17,518 bases of DNA from NCBI GenBank assembly GCA_043802425.1, contig JAZDLA010000071.1:1-17518 (forward strand), read 5' to 3'. A program made the position numbers and the translations under genes. The notes below the pieces were generated by a model that saw only the letters and a list, made by a program, of their open reading frames with translations, ran no database searches and was not told where the DNA came from. Origin of the DNA: JAGUYA01 sp043802425 (GTDB lineage Bacteria > Omnitrophota > Gorgyraeia > Gygaellales > Profunditerraquicolaceae). Shown here in pieces: positions 14,204 through 17,518 of the stretch (positions within the stretch are counted from its first letter, which is position 1; the number at the start of each line of letters is the position of its first letter).

Positions 14204-15454
14204 ATGTTCTGGTCAAAGGATTTTATTCCTACTTTAAAAGAGACGCCGCAAGAGGCAGAGTCGCTTAGCCACCAGCTGATGTTACGCGCGGGCTTAGTAC
14301 GCATGCTTATGGCCGGGGCATATTCGTATCTGCCTTTAGGATTAAGAGTATTGAATAATATCCAGGAGATCATCCGCCAGGAATTAGATTCCTGCGGGGC
14401 GGCAGAATTATTGCTCCCGGCTTTACAGCCTCAGGAGCTCTGGGTAAAATCTGGCCGCGATAAAGATATGGGCGAGGTGATGATCAGGTTTACGGATCGC
14501 CGCGGAAGAGACATATGCCTTGGGCCTACGCATGAAGAGGTAATTACGGATTTAGTGAAGAGCCACGTCCGCTCATATAAACAATTACCCTTAATACTTT
14601 ATCAGATACAAACGAAGTTCCGCGATGAAATCCGTCCGCGTTTCGGTCTGATCAGGGCCTGCGAATTTATTATGAAGGATGCCTATAGTTTTGATGTTGA
14701 CGAGGCCGGATTAGATAAGAATTATAAGGCCATACATAATGCCTATAACAGGATATTTAAAAGATGCGGCTTAAAATTCTTAACCACAGAAGCAGACCCT
14801 GGAGTAATGGGCGGTAAGGTGTCGCATGAGTTTATGGTTCCTGCCCAGGACGGCGAAGACCTGGTTTTATCTTGCCCAAAATGCGATTTCGCCAGGACAT
14901 TTCAAGAGGCAGATGGGCAGGCATGCCCTAAATGCGGTTTTACCTTAGCAAAAGTAAATACCATTGAGGTAGGGCATATCTTTAAATTAGGCACCAAGTA
15001 TAGCTTAGCATTAAGCGCAAATTTTGTGGATGCTAAAGGTGAGCAGAAACCCATTATTATGGGCTGTTACGGCATAGGCGTATCCAGGCTCATTTCCGCA
15101 ATCATCGAGCAGAATCATGACAAAGACGGCATTGTCTGGCCGCAGGAGATAAGCCCGTACCGGGTCATAATCCTGCCTTTGGATACGACGGATAAGAAGA
15201 TTATGCAGAACGCCAAAGGCGTATACGAACAATTAGCCCGGGACGGCATCAGCGTACTTTTGGATGACCGCGATGAACGGGCAGGCGTAAAGTTTAAAGA
15301 CGCCGACCTTTTGGGGATTACTTTACAGATAATCATCGGCAGGGAATCCCTGAAGAAGAATACGCTGGAGTTAAAGATACGCCGCAACCATAAAAAGACT
15401 ATAAAAACAAAATCGGCAATTTTGAAAGAAATAAAGAGATTAGTAAATGGATAG
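14204..15454 (+). CDS. proS: Prolyl-tRNA synthetase, short form lacking the INS editing domain
   Basis: A 416-aa class II aminoacyl-tRNA synthetase charging tRNA-Pro. Motif 1 region lies near 42-75, motif 2 is TKFRDEIRPRFG (137-148) followed by RACEFIMKDAYSF, and motif 3 is GCYGIGVSRL (287-296). The C-terminal anticodon-binding domain covers about 320-416. Typical bacterial ProS is about 570 aa because an editing domain of about 180 residues (INS) sits between motifs 2 and 3. Here that interval holds only a short four-cysteine ribbon: Cys224 and Cys227 (SCPKCDF), then Cys241 and Cys244 (ACPKCGF). IEVGHIFKLGTKYS follows normally. Reading frame and flanks are intact, so this is a natural short form, not a broken gene. 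The ATG lies 22 bp after ispG with no Shine-Dalgarno sequence; the 3' end overlaps rimP by 8 bp. Confidence 0.95.
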   Translation: MFWSKDFIPTLKETPQEAESLSHQLMLRAGLVRMLMAGAYSYLPLGLRVLNNIQEIIRQELDSCGAAELLLPALQPQELWVKSGRDKDMGEVMIRFTDRRGRDICLGPTHEEVITDLVKSHVRSYKQLPLILYQIQTKFRDEIRPRFGLIRACEFIMKDAYSFDVDEAGLDKNYKAIHNAYNRIFKRCGLKFLTTEADPGVMGGKVSHEFMVPAQDGEDLVLSCPKCDFARTFQEADGQACPKCGFTLAKVNTIEVGHIFKLGTKYSLALSANFVDAKGEQKPIIMGCYGIGVSRLISAIIEQNHDKDGIVWPQEISPYRVIILPLDTTDKKIMQNAKGVYEQLARDGISVLLDDRDERAGVKFKDADLLGITLQIIIGRESLKKNTLELKIRRNHKKTIKTKSAILKEIKRLVNG

Positions 15455-15914
15455 GCAGGCAATCGTTACGGAGCTAAATAGCATTATCGGAGATTATCTT
15501 AAGATGCAAGGCTTGGATTTGATAGAACTTATTTGCCGATACGAAGGAAGGGGTTTGGTTTTAAGGATTCTTACGGATAGGCCCGAAGGGGGCATTACCT
15601 TAGCTGAATGCGCCCAGTTGAATAAACAGATCAACCAGACCTTAGATGAGAAAGATATATTACAAGCTAGATACATCCTGGAGGTATCTTCTCCGGGTTT
15701 AGACCGCCCCTTAAAGACAAAGAATGATTTTTTACGTTGCGCCAACAAAAAGGCAAGATTCTTTCTTAACGAGGCGGTGAATGGTAAAATAGAGTGGGCG
15801 GGGACGATAGATAAGGTAGATGACGATAAAGTATATATTAATACCGGAGCCGTAACGATAGAGATACCGCTAGCCAGGATTAACAAAGCAAAACAGTTAA
15901 TCAATACTATTTAA
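15447..15914 (+). CDS. rimP: Ribosome maturation factor
   Basis: A 155-aa factor needed for 30S subunit maturation. The N-terminal alpha/beta domain ends with the hallmark YILEVSSPGLDRPLKT (about 80-95), and a small C-terminal Sm-like beta barrel follows (about 97-155). The length is normal. The ATG sits inside the last codons of proS (8-bp overlap), giving translational coupling; the upstream sequence has only a weak purine run. Its position directly before nusA and infB is the standard bacterial order and supports the call. Confidence 0.94.
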   Translation: MDRQAIVTELNSIIGDYLKMQGLDLIELICRYEGRGLVLRILTDRPEGGITLAECAQLNKQINQTLDEKDILQARYILEVSSPGLDRPLKTKNDFLRCANKKARFFLNEAVNGKIEWAGTIDKVDDDKVYINTGAVTIEIPLARINKAKQLINTI

Positions 15915-15927
15915 AGTTGGAGAAAAA

Positions 15928-17106
15928 ATGGGACAGGAATTATTAGCGATACTTGACCAGATGGAGAGGGAAAAGGGGATAAAGAAAGAAGTCTTGATTG
16001 AGGCGGTGGAGAGTGCGCTTTTAAGCGCTGTCCGTAAAACTCTTAATATTAATCCCGATGAGGAGTTGAGAGTAGAGCTTGATAAGGCGACGGGTAAAAT
16101 CCGGGCTTTTAAGGGTGAAGAAGAGGTTAAGTCCATGGATTTTGGCCGTATTGCTGCATCTGTTGCCCGGCAGGTAATTATACAGAAAATCCGCGAAGCC
16201 GAAAAAGACGTAATCTTCAATGAATTTCAGGGTAGGGTCGGCGAAATCGTTAGCGGCACGGTTTACAGGTTTGATAAAGGTAATATCATTGTTGACCTTT
16301 TAGGTAAAACTACAGGCATCCTTTTAAAGCGCGAGCAGTCTCCCAAGGAAGAATTCAGGCAAGGTCAGCGTATCTGCGCCTATGTGGTAGAGGTAAAGAA
16401 GGATGCCAGGGGCCCCCAGATTATTTTATCGCGTACGCACAATAGTCTTCTAAAGAAGCTTTTTGAGTTGGAAGTCCCGGAAATTTACGAAGGCATAGTG
16501 GAGATAAGGGCTATTGCGCGGGAAGCAGGGGCAAGGACTAAGATTTCCGTCTGCTCTAAGAACGAAAAAGTTGATTCCGTGGGTGCCTGCGTGGGTATGC
16601 GCGGTAACCGCATCAGAAACATCGTCAATGAGTTGCAGGGTGAGAAAATTGATATCGTCCGTTTTAGCGATGATATCCGAGAATATATTAAGGCAGCGCT
16701 TGCTCCGGCAAAGATATCCGAGATAAAATTAGATAAAGATAATCAGAAGGCAGAGGTTATAGTAGATAATGACCAGCTTTCGCTGGCTATCGGTAAACAC
16801 GGACAGAATGTCCGGCTCGCCTCGCGCCTGGTAGGATGGGAATTAGATATACGTAAGAAGGAAACAACAGAGGCACTCACTAAAAAAGAAGCGGCAGGCA
16901 AACTGGAAAAAGAAATAAAAGAAGTAAGTCCGCTGGAACAATTATCCGGAATAGGCGAAAAGACGCTCCAGAATTTAAGCGCAGCCGGTTTTAAAACGAT
17001 AGAAGATATTGCCAAGGCTAAGGTAGAGGATCTCATTGAGGTAAAAGGTATCGGAGAGAAGAAGGCAAAGAAAATTATAGGCGAAGCAAAAAAGGCACAT
17101 AAATAA
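15928..17106 (+). CDS. nusA: Transcription termination/antitermination protein NusA
   Basis: A 392-aa RNA polymerase-associated factor controlling pausing, intrinsic termination and antitermination. The N-terminal polymerase-binding domain runs about 1-105 (beginning LLAILDQMEREKGI). An S1 domain covers about 106-172 with GEIVSGTVYRFDKGNI at its start. KH1 has GMRGNRI (223-229) and KH2 has IGKHGQNVRLASR (288-300). After about 335 comes a helix-hairpin-helix region with LSGIGEKT and VKGIGEKKAKKI, a form of C-terminal extension unlike the two acidic repeats of E. coli NusA. TTGGAG (15917-15922) precedes the ATG at 15928. No ylxR or ylxQ lies between it and the next gene, which starts 9 bp after the stop. 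Confidence 0.96.
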   Translation: MGQELLAILDQMEREKGIKKEVLIEAVESALLSAVRKTLNINPDEELRVELDKATGKIRAFKGEEEVKSMDFGRIAASVARQVIIQKIREAEKDVIFNEFQGRVGEIVSGTVYRFDKGNIIVDLLGKTTGILLKREQSPKEEFRQGQRICAYVVEVKKDARGPQIILSRTHNSLLKKLFELEVPEIYEGIVEIRAIAREAGARTKISVCSKNEKVDSVGACVGMRGNRIRNIVNELQGEKIDIVRFSDDIREYIKAALAPAKISEIKLDKDNQKAEVIVDNDQLSLAIGKHGQNVRLASRLVGWELDIRKKETTEALTKKEAAGKLEKEIKEVSPLEQLSGIGEKTLQNLSAAGFKTIEDIAKAKVEDLIEVKGIGEKKAKKIIGEAKKAHK

Positions 17107-17115
17107 TAATATACT

Positions 17116-17518
17116 ATGGCAAAAATAAAAGAAAAAAAGACTGCCGTTAAGAAAAAAACGGCGGCAAATAAAGAAAAGGTAATTAAAGAGGTAGTTAAAG
17201 TAAAGTTATCGAAGAAACCTGTAGTTAAGGCGGCACATAAGCCCGCTCATGCGCTAAAGCCGGTACGTAGAATCAGCCCGAAGAAAAAGGAAGAGGTAAC
17301 TCCTGTTGTTACCGAACCTATCAAGCCGACTACTATGATTCCTGCACAGCCGCAGGTTACCCCCCAGGAAAGAGCCGAAGAAAAAGTAACCCCTCCTAAA
17401 AAAATCATCAGGAAAAAAGAAAGAACGTTTATAGAAGAAAAACCGCCCGTGGTAGAGAAGCCTACGGTAGTAGAGAAACCAGAGGTTACGCTTAAAGCTT
17501 TAGAGTTAAATTTACCGA
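17116..17518 (+). CDS. infB: Translation initiation factor IF-2, N-terminal part, cut by window edge
   Basis: An ATG at 17116 opens a frame with no stop for 134 codons to the end of the window. The visible protein is a low-complexity tail rich in Lys, Pro, Val and Glu (Met-Ala-Lys-Ile-Lys-Glu-Lys-Lys), with short repeats such as PVVEKPTVVEKPEV encoded by two 18-bp near-copies at about 17448-17483. It closes with Leu-Lys-Ala-Leu-Glu-Leu-Asn-Leu-Pro, which resembles the entry to the conserved IF2 N-terminal domain. The GTPase domain is beyond the edge, so the call rests on the tail type and on position right after rimP-nusA. There is no Shine-Dalgarno sequence. A generic lysine-rich protein is the alternative. 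Confidence 0.78.
   Translation, partial: MAKIKEKKTAVKKKTAANKEKVIKEVVKVKLSKKPVVKAAHKPAHALKPVRRISPKKKEEVTPVVTEPIKPTTMIPAQPQVTPQERAEEKVTPPKKIIRKKERTFIEEKPPVVEKPTVVEKPEVTLKALELNLP

Noticed and set aside
15494..15904. 136-codon minus-strand open frame opposite rimP
   Set aside because: It is the mirror of a well-supported rimP frame, has no family-like motif, and no promoter or Shine-Dalgarno sequence on that strand. The other minus-strand frames (for example 1837-2178 and 15115-15462) fail for the same reasons.

Overview
The window is a dense, entirely plus-strand stretch of bacterial chromosome with 16 genes, the first and last cut by the window edges. Intergenic gaps are mostly under 40 bp; the two longest are 103 bp (9257-9359) and 93 bp (5661-5753). 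No stretch over 300 bp lacks a gene, and I see no RNA gene, CRISPR array or insertion sequence. The organism looks diderm and anaerobic: it has an outer-membrane-type OmpA lipoprotein, the MEP isoprenoid pathway with iron-sulfur IspG, and a homocitrate/Re-citrate synthase-like enzyme. Gene content, moderate AT richness, the DUF4912 + GH57 pair and the heptanucleotide repeats recall Candidatus Omnitrophota (OP3) or a related PVC lineage. That placement is inference from memory, not a search result.

Region 1 (1-5660) is a biosynthetic run: the 3' part of serA (serine), a secreted UshA-like metallophosphatase fused to thioredoxin-fold domains, a homocitrate/Re-citrate synthase-type DRE-TIM enzyme, and purA (AMP synthesis). 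Spacings of 13, 12 and 7 bp point to one operon. The secreted fusion protein is the odd member.

Region 2 (5666-6884) is a short envelope unit. It has a near-consensus sigma70 promoter, a perfect Shine-Dalgarno sequence, an OmpA-domain lipoprotein and a membrane-anchored coiled-coil protein, and ends in a clear intrinsic terminator. Region 3 (6893-9256) begins about 10 bp after that terminator: a DUF4912 protein with a lysine-rich tail and a GH57 family alpha-glucan branching enzyme, probably working on glycogen-like polymer. No promoter for this pair is evident.

Region 4 (9360-17518) is a conserved core cluster: uppS-cdsA-dxr-rseP-ispG-proS-rimP-nusA-infB. It joins isoprenoid and undecaprenyl carrier synthesis, phospholipid synthesis and envelope proteolysis to prolyl-tRNA charging, 30S maturation, transcription elongation and translation initiation. 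Several genes overlap by 4-23 bp. The 103-bp spacer before uppS is filled with degenerate 7-bp tandem repeats in two inverted arrays. A different degenerate 7-bp repeat is embedded in frame within ispG.

Most of the window is ordinary housekeeping, and I do not see a convincing new defence or mobile system. The best second-look items are the metallophosphatase-thioredoxin fusion with degenerate active sites, the heptamer repeats (intergenic and inside ispG), ProS lacking the INS editing domain but keeping a four-Cys ribbon, the Re-citrate-synthase-like enzyme, and the terminator placed directly in front of the DUF4912-GH57 pair.
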